Source: Hymenobacter lapidiphilus (GTDB taxonomy: Bacteria; Bacteroidota; Bacteroidia; Cytophagales; Hymenobacteraceae). Taken from it: a stretch of DNA of 64,000 nucleotides. Shown here in pieces: positions 34,876 through 42,407 of this stretch (positions are counted from its first letter, which is position 1; every line of letters starts with the position of its first letter). The stretch spans positions 62,001-126,000 of the forward strand of contig NZ_QVLT01000011.1 of assembly GCF_003417065.2 (NCBI RefSeq). The letters run 5' to 3'. The notes under the pieces are model-generated. The model searched no databases. It worked only from the letters and a program-made list of their open reading frames with translations, and had not been told where the DNA came from. Made by a program: the position numbers and the translations under genes.

Positions 34876-36165
34876 ATGAACAAGCAGCAACGCATTACCG
34901 CCATTGAACAGGATTGGGCCACGAATTCCCGCTGGAAAGGCATCATCCGCCCCTACACCGCCGAGGACGTGCTGAAGCTGCGCGGCTCGGTTACTATTGA
35001 GTACTCGCTGGCCCGCAACGGGGCCGAGCGGTTGTGGCAGCTGCTGCACTCCGAGCAGTACGTGGCCGGGCTGGGGGCTCTCACCGGCAACCAAGCCGTG
35101 CAGGAGGTGCAGGCGGGCCTCAACGCCATCTACCTCTCCGGCTGGCAGGTGGCGGCCGACGCCAACAACTCGGGCCAGATGTACCCCGACCAGAGCCTCT
35201 ACCCCGCCGACTCGGTACCGGCCGTGGTGCGCCGCATCAACAACGCCCTGCTGCGCGCCGACCAGATTCAGAGTGTGTCGGGCGAGGGCGACGTGCACTG
35301 GCTGGTACCCATTGTGGCCGATGCGGAGGCTGGTTTCGGGGGCAATCTGAACGCGTTTGAACTGATGAAGATGATGATTGATGCCGGGGCTGCCGGCGTG
35401 CATTTCGAAGATCAGCTGTCGTCGGCCAAGAAGTGCGGCCACCTTGGCGGCAAAGTGCTCGTGCCCACCCAGGAAGCCATCAACAAGCTGGTAGCCGCCC
35501 GCCTGGCTGCCGACGTGATGGGCGTGCCCACGCTGGTAGTGGCCCGCACCGACGCCGACGCCGCCGACCTGCTCACCTCCGACATTGACCCCCGCGACCA
35601 GCCCTTCGTGCTGGAAGAGGCCGAACGCACCTCGGAAGGCTTTTTCCGGGTGCGTTGTGGCCTGGAGGCCGGCATTGCCCGCGGCCTGGCCTACGCCCCC
35701 TACGCCGACCTGATCTGGATGGAAACCTCGCACCCCGACCTAGAGCAGGCCCGCCAGTTTGCCGAGGCCATCCACGCCCAGTTCCCCGGCAAGCTGCTGG
35801 CCTACAACTGCTCGCCCTCGTTCAACTGGGCCGCCAAGCTCAGCGTGGCCGAAATGGAAACCTACCGCGAAGAGTTGGCCGCCATGGGCTACAAGTTCCA
35901 GTTCATCACGTTGGCCGGCTTCCACGCCCTCAACACCAGCATGTTCGAGTTGGCCGTAGCCTACCGCGAGCGGGGCATGGCCGGCTACTCGGAACTCCAG
36001 GAGCGCGAGTTTGCCCTCCAGAAGAAGGGGTTCAAGGCCGTGAAGCACCAGAGCTTCGTGGGCACCGGCTACTTCGACGCCGTGCAGAACGTGGTAACGG
36101 CCGGCCGCGGCAGCACCGGCGCCCTGGTCGGCAGCACCGAGGAAGCGCAATTCAATAATCACTGA
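34876..36165 (+). CDS. aceA: Isocitrate lyase
   Basis: It splits isocitrate into glyoxylate and succinate, the first glyoxylate-shunt step. The catalytic loop KKCGHLGGK is present with Cys187. Further blocks: [20 protein letters not shown] (about 88-108), [51 protein letters not shown] and the closing [13 protein letters not shown]. The 429-residue length matches the short E. coli-like class. ATG 34876 gives the conserved start. It is co-oriented with aceB. The last codons and the TGA lie in the left arm of the repeat at 36157-36319. Confidence 0.96.
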   Translation: MNKQQRITAIEQDWATNSRWKGIIRPYTAEDVLKLRGSVTIEYSLARNGAERLWQLLHSEQYVAGLGALTGNQAVQEVQAGLNAIYLSGWQVAADANNSGQMYPDQSLYPADSVPAVVRRINNALLRADQIQSVSGEGDVHWLVPIVADAEAGFGGNLNAFELMKMMIDAGAAGVHFEDQLSSAKKCGHLGGKVLVPTQEAINKLVAARLAADVMGVPTLVVARTDADAADLLTSDIDPRDQPFVLEEAERTSEGFFRVRCGLEAGIARGLAYAPYADLIWMETSHPDLEQARQFAEAIHAQFPGKLLAYNCSPSFNWAAKLSVAEMETYREELAAMGYKFQFITLAGFHALNTSMFELAVAYRERGMAGYSELQEREFALQKKGFKAVKHQSFVGTGYFDAVQNVVTAGRGSTGALVGSTEEAQFNNH

Positions 36166-36319
36166 TTTTCGCTGATCAAGCGTGATTTCTCTGATTTTAC
36201 GTTCTGCTAAATCCATCTGTTAAACCAAAGGGCCGCTCCTGGCTAGGAGCGGCCCTTTGGTTTACCTATCAACGTCAGAAATCAGCGAAATCACGCTTAA
36301 TCAGCGAAAATCAGTGATT
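36157..36319. repeat. Inverted repeat wrapping the aceA/comB terminator
   Basis: Arms 36157-36189 and 36287-36319 are reverse complements with one mismatch in 33 (AATCACTGATTTTCGCTGAT and onward). The left arm contains the aceA stop codon and the right arm contains the comB stop codon and its last five codons. A 20-bp terminator stem sits in the middle. This repeat type was seen only here in the window. Confidence 0.9.
36221..36264. terminator. Bidirectional terminator between aceA and comB
   Basis: A perfect 20-bp stem, 36221-36240 with 36245-36264 (TAAACCAAAGGGCC and GGCCCTTTGGTTTA as outer parts), encloses a GGCT loop. Confidence 0.92.
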
Positions 36320-37022
36320 TAATGTGGCCATCTTTGAACACTGGCACAAGGTCGTATTCGTCCTGGCGGATGCAAAAGGCCATGTCCTGGTGAGCCTCAA
36401 GACCGTTGAGGCGGCGCACATGGGCCGAGCGGAGCAGGTAGGCGGCCAGGTCGGGTTCGGCGGCGGCCCAGAGGTCGAGGGCAGCTAGGGTGGCGTCGGA
36501 GCTGGTGGTATCGAAATCGGCTTGGAGGCGGGCGGCCAGGGCCCCGCCGAACAACGTGTCTTCGAGGCAGAACAGACCTTTCCAGCCGGCGCAGACGACT
36601 ACGACATCCTTGTTCAGGCGGCGCAGATGGTTGGCTACGGCCCCCAGGTTGAGGAAGGCGCCAACCACGATTTCATCGGCGGCGGCCGACAGGTGCAGGG
36701 CACGGGTGCCGTTGGTGGTGGTGAGGGCTACGGCCCGACCCCGCACGGCTACTTTCCCATCGAGATAGCCAAAGGGCGAGTTGCCCAGGTCCACGCCCTC
36801 GGCTTGGCGGCCGTCGCGCTCGGCAGCCGTCAGGTAGCCGTGCGCGGCTTGGGCCCGGCACTCGTCCAGCTCGCTGAAGGGCACCACGGAAGTTACGCCC
36901 GCGGCCAACGCCGTTACGATGCTGGAGGTGGCCCGCAGCACATCGACTACCACCGCCACTTTGCCTTCCAGGTTATAGAGCGGCAGTAGTTCAGGGGAGA
37001 AACAGATGTCGAGAGTAGGCAT
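36297..37022 (-). CDS. comB: 2-phosphosulfolactate phosphatase family protein (ComB)
   Basis: The 241-residue product has the ComB blocks VVVDVLRATSSIVTALAAGV (24-43), AERDGRQAEGVDLGNSPFGY with the family's GNSP turn (67-86), ALTTTNGTRAL (98-108), FLNLGAVANHL and CAGWKGLFCLEDTLFGGAL. ComB hydrolyses 2-phospho-3-sulfolactate to sulfolactate. In archaea this serves coenzyme M synthesis, which this organism lacks. In bacteria the sulfolactate may be exported or turned toward sulfonates; a link to Bacteroidota sulfonolipids is speculation. No comA is in view. The stop lies inside the repeat arm shared with aceA. Confidence 0.85.
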   Translation of the reverse strand: MPTLDICFSPELLPLYNLEGKVAVVVDVLRATSSIVTALAAGVTSVVPFSELDECRAQAAHGYLTAAERDGRQAEGVDLGNSPFGYLDGKVAVRGRAVALTTTNGTRALHLSAAADEIVVGAFLNLGAVANHLRRLNKDVVVVCAGWKGLFCLEDTLFGGALAARLQADFDTTSSDATLAALDLWAAAEPDLAAYLLRSAHVRRLNGLEAHQDMAFCIRQDEYDLVPVFKDGHIKSLIFAD

Positions 37023-37048
37023 GAATCAGCTGTAAATATAAGCACGAT

Positions 37049-37135
37049 GTAGGGGCGGGGCTTGCCCCCGCCCGCCGTTCGCACCGCTGCACCGGTAATC
37101 GTTCAACGGCGGGCGGGGGCAAGCCCCGCCCCTAC
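37049..37135. repeat. Inverted repeat, GTAGGGGCGGG family (copy 2)
   Basis: GTAGGGGCGGGGCTTGCC (37049 onward) and GGCAAGCCCCGCCCCTAC (ending 37135) are exact reverse complements. The pairing continues inward through CCCGCCCGCCGTT. It lies between gcvT and comB, both on the minus strand, upstream of comB. Confidence 0.9.
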
Positions 37136-37152
37136 TTCGTTCTTGACAACTA

Positions 37153-38259
37153 TTAAACCTCCTCGGTGCCGGGTACGAAGGGCAGCTTGACCACCTTAGC
37201 GGGCAGGTTTTTGCCGCGTACCTGCACGAAAATCGGGGTGCCGGGCGTGGCCAGCGCGGTTTGCACGTAGCCCAGGCCCACGCCCTTGCTCAGGCTCGGC
37301 GACTGGGTGCCGCTGGTTACTTCGCCGATAGTTTCGCCGGCCTCATTCACCAGCGGGTAGTGGCTGCGCGGGATGCCGGGGCCGTCCATCAGGAAGCCGA
37401 CCAGCTTGCGCTCCACGCCGGCGGCTTTTTCGGCCTTTAGGTTTTCGGAGTTGGTGAACTCCTTGGTGAACTTGGTAATCCAGCCCAGGCCGGCTTCCAG
37501 GGGCGAGGTTTCGTCGGTGATGTCGTTGCCGTAGAGGCAGTAGCCCATTTCGAGGCGCAACGTGTCGCGGGCCCCTAGGCCGATGGGCTTCAGGCCGTGA
37601 GGCTGGCCGGCTTCCATCACGGCGTCCCACACCTGCTTGGCGTAAGCGTTGGGCACGTACAGCTCGAAGCCGCCCGCGCCAGTGTAGCCGGTGGCCGAAA
37701 TGATGACATCCGGCGCGCCGGCAAACGTGCCCTGCACGAACGAGTAGTACGGAATGGCGCTTAGGTCGGCATCGGTGAGGCTTTGCAGGGCGGCGGCGGC
37801 CTTGGGGCCCTGCACGGCCAGCAGGCTCAGCTCATCCGACACATTCTGCATGTCGGCGCCGTCGGTATTGAACTGCTTGATCCAGTTCCAGTCCTTCTCG
37901 ATATTGGAGGCGTTAACGACGAGCAGGTAGTCTTCCTCGGCCAGCATGTATACCAGCAAATCGTCGATTACGCCGCCAGTCTGGTTGGGCAGGCAGCTGT
38001 ACTGGGCTTTGCCGGGCACGAGCTTGCTGGCATCGTTGCTGCAAACACGCTGGATGAGGGCCAGGGCCTGGGGGCCGCGCACCCGGAACTCACCCATGTG
38101 CGAAACGTCGAACATGCCCACGGCCCGGCGCACGGTGTGGTGCTCGTCGAGGTCGGAGGAATAGCGCACGGGCATGTTGTAGCCGGCGAAGGGCACCATT
38201 TTGGCCCCGAGCTGCTGGTGAACGTCGTTGAGCGGAACGGTTTTGAGCGTATCGGACAT
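37153..38259 (-). CDS. gcvT: Glycine cleavage system T protein (aminomethyltransferase)
   Basis: GcvT releases ammonia from aminomethyl-lipoyl GcvH and forms 5,10-methylene-THF. The 368-residue product shows [16 protein letters not shown] (20-35), [27 protein letters not shown] with the folate-binding Asp region, [36 protein letters not shown] and [20 protein letters not shown] at the C-terminus. All catalytic blocks are present at full length. No gcvH or gcvP lies in this window, so the complex is encoded at separate loci. ATG 38259 fits the family. Confidence 0.95.
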   Translation of the reverse strand: MSDTLKTVPLNDVHQQLGAKMVPFAGYNMPVRYSSDLDEHHTVRRAVGMFDVSHMGEFRVRGPQALALIQRVCSNDASKLVPGKAQYSCLPNQTGGVIDDLLVYMLAEEDYLLVVNASNIEKDWNWIKQFNTDGADMQNVSDELSLLAVQGPKAAAALQSLTDADLSAIPYYSFVQGTFAGAPDVIISATGYTGAGGFELYVPNAYAKQVWDAVMEAGQPHGLKPIGLGARDTLRLEMGYCLYGNDITDETSPLEAGLGWITKFTKEFTNSENLKAEKAAGVERKLVGFLMDGPGIPRSHYPLVNEAGETIGEVTSGTQSPSLSKGVGLGYVQTALATPGTPIFVQVRGKNLPAKVVKLPFVPGTEEV

Positions 38260-38445
38260 GAAAGTGAGGTGGGAAGGTGAAACGAGCCGGCCGGAAGGGG
38301 CATATTGGGGCCATCCGACGGTGGTGCGAAAGTAGCCAATTATGGCCGGCTGGTCCGTCGCCGGTTGTCTATCTTTGGCTCAGCGCCGCCCCGGCTGCTG
38401 GTCTGCCGCGCCGGTGTTCAACCACTTGGCGGCCTCTTTTCCTGA

Positions 38446-38808
38446 ATGAACGACGACCTGAAACAAGAATTCGATGCAGCCCGCATCCGGCACCTGCTCT
38501 TCAAGTCGAAGCTGCGCTCCTTCCTTTATGGCAGCGACACGGCCCAGGGCCCCATCCGCGACCCCGAGCAGTGCGCCATGGGCGAGTGGATAACCCTGCG
38601 CGCCCTGCCTGCGTACGGCCACCTGCCCGAAACTCACGAGCTCGACCGTCTGCACCGGCTCATTCATGTGGAAGGAAGCCGCCTGATGGACCTGCGCCTG
38701 GCCGGCCAGCCCGACGCGGCCACGGCCGGACTAAGCCAGATCAACAAGCTCGCCGATGATATTGTGGCATTGCTGCACACCATAGAAACCCGGGTGCGGG
38801 CAGCATAA
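38446..38808 (+). CDS. Stand-alone CZB (chemoreceptor zinc-binding) domain protein
   Basis: The 120-residue product is one CZB domain with nothing attached. The likely zinc ligands are H16, C43, H70 and H74. The C-to-H spacing of 27 and H-to-H spacing of 4 equal those of DgcZ (H22, C52, H79, H83). The CxxGxW core is present as CAMGEWI. CZB domains sense zinc or oxidants and usually sit on chemoreceptors or diguanylate cyclases. Here it would have to act in trans. It is 37 bases upstream of the histidine kinase gene, so it probably informs that kinase (inference). Confidence 0.85.
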   Translation: MNDDLKQEFDAARIRHLLFKSKLRSFLYGSDTAQGPIRDPEQCAMGEWITLRALPAYGHLPETHELDRLHRLIHVEGSRLMDLRLAGQPDAATAGLSQINKLADDIVALLHTIETRVRAA

Positions 38809-38845
38809 GCCGCCGGATACCCGTCCTCGTTCCCTCCCCCACCCC

Positions 38846-40381
38846 ATGAAACTTAAGCTCTCTACCAAGCTCTTTGCAGGGTTTCTGGCAATTTCGGCGC
38901 TTTTCGCGGGCGTGGTATTTCTCAACTACCAGCTCTCGCGGGCTGTGCTGCGCAATTCGCAGCGGGTAGCCAACTCGCAGCGAATTACCAACGAGGCCAC
39001 CTCGCTGCTGCGCAACATCATCGATATGGAGGCGGGCTTTCGGGGCTACCTGCTGCTCAACAATGAGGTGCTGCTGACGCCTTACTACGAGGGCGAACGA
39101 AGGCTGCTGGGCCGCTTTGCCAGCCTGCGCAACGAGATGCCGGTGGCCGGGCAGCAGTTCCGGCGGCTGCAGCAGGCTCAGCGGCTGTTCGAGCAGTGGA
39201 ACTCCTACTCGCACCTGCTCATTGGTGAGAAGCGCGAAGCCCTGCGCCGCAACCCCGACCAGATTGGCATCAGCGGCCTTGAGCACGCCAACCTGGCCTC
39301 TGACCTTACGGGCAAGGTGCTCATGGATCAGGTTCGGGTGCTGTTTGTCGAATTCGACCAGTCGGAGGCTCTGTCGCGTCGCCAGCAGCGCCTGCGCCTG
39401 CAGAAAAGTATCCGCGAAACCCGCATTCTGTCGGTGGGCGTAACGCTCGCCACTATTGCTTTGGGGCTGCTGTATGCCGCATATCTGGTGCGGCAGCTTT
39501 CGCGGCGCATCGGCGGCATGGTAGGCCAGGCCCAACGCATTGCCGGCGGCGACTACGCGACCCATATTCCGGACACGGAACAGGACGAGCTGACCAAGCT
39601 GGCCACGTCGCTCAATACCATGACCGACACCATCAACACCACTATCCGACAGCTGGAGCGCCGCAACCAGGAGCTCGACCAGTTTGCTTACGTGGTATCG
39701 CACGATTTAAAAGCGCCGCTACGGGGCATCGAAACGGCCTCGCGCTGGATTGAAGAGGATTTGGGCGAGAATATCCCGGAGCATATTCGCGAGTTTCTGG
39801 TGCTGATGCGCACGCGGGTGCGGCGCATGGAACACCTTATTACCGGCATTCTCGACCTGGCCCGGGTGGCGCGCACACCCCAGGCCGACGAAGCCGTATT
39901 TGTGCGCCAGCTGCTGCGCGAAATCATCGATTCGCTGGAGCTACCGGCCGGTTTCGAAGTGGAGCTGCCTTTTTACCTGCCCACGCTGCAGACCAACCAG
40001 ATTCAGCTCGAACAGGTATTCACCAACCTCATCAGCAACGCCGCCAAGTACCACCACGACCCGGCTCATGGCCGGGTGGCCATCGGTTGCGTCGAAATGC
40101 CCGATTATTACACCTTCTCAATAACCGACAACGGGCCGGGCATTGCCCCCGAGTACCATGAGCGAATCTTTATCATCTTCCAGACCCTGACCGAGCGCGA
40201 CACGCTGGAAAGCACCGGCGTAGGTCTGGCCATCGTTAAGAAAATTGTGGAGCGGCGGGGCGGTAGTATCCGCGTCGAGTCGGCCGAAGGGGCCGGAGCC
40301 AGCTTCATTTTCACCTGGCCAAAGCGGGTACCAACTCGCCTGATGCCCCCTTCGGAGCCGGTTGCCCGTATAGCCAAGTAA
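38846..40381 (+). CDS. CHASE3-HAMP sensor histidine kinase
   Basis: The 511-residue product has two membrane helices (about 9-27 and 196-215) around a periplasmic CHASE3 domain (MEAGFRGYLLLNNEVLLTPY at 61-80). HAMP follows at about 215-270. The H-box is FAYVVSHDLKAPLRGI with H286. The ATPase part has the N-box NLISNAAKYHH, the G1 box DNGPGIAPEY and the G2 box STGVGLAIVKKIVERRGG. This kinase type is common with Rcp1-like receivers, one of which lies 29 bases downstream. A CZB gene lies just upstream. The trio is probably one operon closed by the terminator at 40866. Confidence 0.93.
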   Translation: MKLKLSTKLFAGFLAISALFAGVVFLNYQLSRAVLRNSQRVANSQRITNEATSLLRNIIDMEAGFRGYLLLNNEVLLTPYYEGERRLLGRFASLRNEMPVAGQQFRRLQQAQRLFEQWNSYSHLLIGEKREALRRNPDQIGISGLEHANLASDLTGKVLMDQVRVLFVEFDQSEALSRRQQRLRLQKSIRETRILSVGVTLATIALGLLYAAYLVRQLSRRIGGMVGQAQRIAGGDYATHIPDTEQDELTKLATSLNTMTDTINTTIRQLERRNQELDQFAYVVSHDLKAPLRGIETASRWIEEDLGENIPEHIREFLVLMRTRVRRMEHLITGILDLARVARTPQADEAVFVRQLLREIIDSLELPAGFEVELPFYLPTLQTNQIQLEQVFTNLISNAAKYHHDPAHGRVAIGCVEMPDYYTFSITDNGPGIAPEYHERIFIIFQTLTERDTLESTGVGLAIVKKIVERRGGSIRVESAEGAGASFIFTWPKRVPTRLMPPSEPVARIAK

Positions 40382-40410
40382 TCCACTGCCTTAATCTGCT
40401 CTGTCTGCCC

Positions 40411-40854
40411 ATGTCTTTCTCCTCCCAACAACCTGCCATTCTGCTTGTCGAAGACGACCAGCTCGACATCATGAACGTACAGCGCGAGCTGCGCAAGAAC
40501 AACGTGAACGTGCCGCTGCACGTGGCCCGCAACGGCCGCGAGGCCCTCGACCTGCTGCGCGGTGAAGGCGGCCAAGTGCGCATTCCGCTCCCTCACGTAG
40601 TAATGCTCGACCTGAATATGCCCCGCATGAATGGACTGGAGCTACTGGAAATTCTGCGCGCCGACCCCGAGTTCCAGAACCTGAACGTGTTCATCACCAC
40701 CACTTCCGATCTGGAAACCGACCGTCTTAAAGCCCAGCATTTAGCCGTAAGCGGCTACATCATCAAGCCTCTGAGCTTCGATACGTTCGGCGAAGGCGGT
40801 ACTACGGTCGATGGATTCAGCCTGTTTTTGGATCTGCTGAAGCTCAAGAGCTAA
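40411..40854 (+). CDS. Single-domain response regulator (Rcp1-like)
   Basis: The 147-residue product is a receiver domain without output. The acidic pocket is in LLVEDDQLDI (D15, D16), the phosphoacceptor is D67 in VVMLDLNMPRMNG, the switch Thr is in FITTTSD and the Lys is in SGYIIKPLS. The form, with RIPLPHVVMLDLNMP and a loop between strands 2 and 3, matches receivers paired with phytochrome-like or CHASE3 kinases. It is the last gene of the CZB-kinase-receiver run. It must signal through a partner protein or phosphorelay. Confidence 0.93.
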   Translation: MSFSSQQPAILLVEDDQLDIMNVQRELRKNNVNVPLHVARNGREALDLLRGEGGQVRIPLPHVVMLDLNMPRMNGLELLEILRADPEFQNLNVFITTTSDLETDRLKAQHLAVSGYIIKPLSFDTFGEGGTTVDGFSLFLDLLKLKS

Positions 40855-40865
40855 CAGCCAAAGCC

Positions 40866-40925
40866 ACCGAAAAGCGGCAAAGCGGCCATCAGATACGTCT
40901 GGTAGCCGCTTTGCCGCTTTTTGGT
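40866..40925. terminator. Bidirectional terminator between the response regulator gene and rnhB
   Basis: ACCGAAAAGCGGCAAAGCGGC (40866-40886) pairs with 40905-40925 (GCCGCTTTGCC, GCTTTTTGGT) with one mismatch. The inner bases CATCAGA/TCTGGTA extend it weakly. Confidence 0.85.
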
Positions 40926-40952
40926 AACCCCAATTTTATACGAGCCGTTGCT

Positions 40953-41528
40953 TTACAGAAGCCGGAATCCCATTCGGTGGTGTTCGGTGGGGCCATGCTC
41001 CCGAATGGCAGCACGGTGAGCGGCCGTAGGATAGCCGGCATTCTGCTCCCAGCCATAGGCCGGATGAGCAACTGCCAGCTCCCGCATCCGGTCGTCGCGG
41101 AAGGTTTTAGCCAGTACCGAGGCCGCCGCAATATGGCGGTAGAGGCCGTCGCCGCCTACTATGCAGGTGTGGGGAAGCGTAGGATGCGGCCGGAATCGGT
41201 TGCCATCGACGAGCAGATGGACGGGCGTGGGCCGCAGCTGGTCGGTGGCCCGGTGCATGGCTAGGTAGCTGGCCTGCGCAATATTGAGCGTGGCTATTTC
41301 GGCCACCGAGGCTTCGGCCACGGCCCAGGCTACGGCTTCGCGGCAGATTTCGGTGCGTACCAGCTCGCGCCGCCGTGCCGTAAGCTGCTTGGAATCGTTG
41401 AGGTATTGCGACCGAAAATCGGGCGGCAGCAGCACGGCAGCCGCAAAAACGGGCCCGGCCAGGCAGCCTCTCCCGGCTTCATCGAGGCCCGCTTCGAGCG
41501 GCGCGCCGGTATAGGAAACCAGTAGCAT
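40953..41528 (-). CDS. rnhB: Ribonuclease HII
   Basis: RNase HII nicks RNA-DNA hybrids and removes single ribonucleotides. The 191-residue product has GLDEAGRGCLAGPVFAAAV with catalytic D16 and E17, LNDSKQLTARRRE, HLLVDGN with the third Asp, and GDGLYRHIAAASVLAKTFRD with the fourth. PAYGWEQNAGYPTAAH closes the domain. Length is standard. It follows the 41704-41967 gene on the same strand, with a 175-base spacer that holds a large hairpin, so the two are probably separate transcripts. Confidence 0.95.
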   Translation of the reverse strand: MLLVSYTGAPLEAGLDEAGRGCLAGPVFAAAVLLPPDFRSQYLNDSKQLTARRRELVRTEICREAVAWAVAEASVAEIATLNIAQASYLAMHRATDQLRPTPVHLLVDGNRFRPHPTLPHTCIVGGDGLYRHIAAASVLAKTFRDDRMRELAVAHPAYGWEQNAGYPTAAHRAAIREHGPTEHHRMGFRLL

Positions 41529-41594
41529 AGGGGGCGTTGATGAGTTTGGCAGAGAGCCACGGGAAAGTCGGCCCTACTCCTGACACAGAAAGAA

Positions 41595-41645
41595 CCTTGT
41601 TCCGGGGGAATGGCCGCAAAGATGGCCGGTTCCCCCGGAATAAGG
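41595..41645. repeat. Imperfect inverted repeat between the small hydrophilic protein gene and rnhB
   Basis: CCTTGTTCCGGGGGAA with GGCC (41595-41615) pairs with GGCC and TTCCCCCGGAATAAGG (41624-41645), with small bulges. It lies upstream of rnhB and downstream of the 41704 gene. It could terminate the latter. Confidence 0.6.
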
Positions 41646-41703
41646 TCCTTACTGACGCCTGGAAGGCGTGTAGTTTTACGGAGCCCCGGGGCTCAGCCGC
41701 TGG

Positions 41704-41967
41704 CTACTGGTGCGTACCGGCATTGGAGCCCTCGCGGGAGGGGTCCTGCTCGCCACGACGCGAACCCTGGCTGTCGCGCGGGCCATTATCAACGTTAGAC
41801 TCCTCATCCTCCGTCATGTACACGTTGGTTACGGGGCCGAGGCCGCCGTTTTTCTCGGCCAGCGCCGACTCGGCTTCGGCATGCTTGAGGTTGAATAGCG
41901 GGTCGCCTTCCTGCAACGACTTGTCGGGCTGCTTGTTATCGGGCTGGTTATTGGGTTGGTTGGCCAT
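41704..41967 (-). CDS. Small hydrophilic protein, unknown function
   Basis: The 87-residue product begins MANQPNNQPDNKQPDKSLQE, with a repeated NQPD/KQPD word. A short possible helix follows (DPLFNLKHAEAESALAEKNGG). An acidic segment (VYMTEDEESNVDN) and an Arg/Gly/Ser-rich end (GSRRGEQDPSREGSNAG) complete it. It is predicted to be disordered. I recognise no family. It is the first gene downstream of the structured RNA and terminator at 42099-42256 on the same strand, so it may be controlled by them. ATG 41967 is the first clear start. Confidence 0.6.
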   Translation of the reverse strand: MANQPNNQPDNKQPDKSLQEGDPLFNLKHAEAESALAEKNGGLGPVTNVYMTEDEESNVDNGPRDSQGSRRGEQDPSREGSNAGTHQ

Positions 41968-42097
41968 CGTGGGAATGGTGCCGGGCGGAATGTGAACGGC
42001 CGACAGTACTAGCCTACGCACCACTTTGGCGGGAGGTTGGCCCCGGTTCCGCGCCGAAGCCCCAGCCGGGCCGGGCCCAGCAAGAAAAAAGGGCAAT

Positions 42098-42256
42098 AAA
42101 AAAGCCGCTACCCTGGGTAGCGGCCTTTTCGATCATACTGGCTGGCAGCGTTTCATTCATCCACCCTACTAATTGCTGCCATGATGCCAATACTACGCGG
42201 TAAGAGCCTTCCTTTCCATAAACCTTACCAGCGCTGAATAATTAGTAGGTCAAAAG
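42098..42256 (-). ncRNA. Candidate structured RNA with H-type pseudoknot
   Basis: On the minus strand, P1 pairs CCTACTAATT (42249-42240) with AATTAGTAGG (42174-42165), perfect over 10 bp. Inside it a hairpin pairs GGTAAG (42229-42224) with CTTACC (42204-42199), closing a 19-base purine-rich loop. P2 pairs TGGCAGC (42181-42175) with GCTGCCA (42149-42143), crossing P1, so the two form an H-type pseudoknot with the strands directly abutting. An intrinsic terminator follows at 42124-42099. A TACTTTTG box (42258-42251) could be the -7 promoter element, though no good -33 box is seen and its start point would trim the first 2-3 bases of P1. It could be a stand-alone small RNA or a riboswitch-like leader for the 41704-41967 gene. 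Confidence 0.5.
42099..42124 (-). terminator. Intrinsic terminator with no protein gene upstream on its strand
   Basis: GCCGCTACCC (42104-42113) pairs with GGGTAGCGGC (42115-42124). On the minus strand the hairpin is followed by TTTTTT. No minus-strand protein gene ends before it, so it should end a non-coding transcript or attenuate the gene at 41704-41967. Confidence 0.82.
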
Positions 42257-42407
42257 TATACGAACTGCGTGGGCAGAATGGATTTTTTGGCCCAATAGAA
42301 AGTTTCACCCGCTCAATGAGCGTTTTTACCCGGTGGGCTATAAGCGAGGGCCACACATTTTTCTACCGTCGTATCTTTACCCCTTTCTGCTCCCTCACTT
42401 TTCCTCT

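Noticed and set aside
41537-41995. Plus-strand 152-codon frame
   Set aside because: It runs antisense to the small hydrophilic protein and across a hairpin. It is Ser/Leu/Pro-rich without any feature.
42199-42229. SRP (4.5S) RNA apical loop
   Set aside because: The loop contains GGAAAGGAAGG, but the required AGCAGC and the paired CAGG/GGAAG arrangement are absent, so I did not call ffs.
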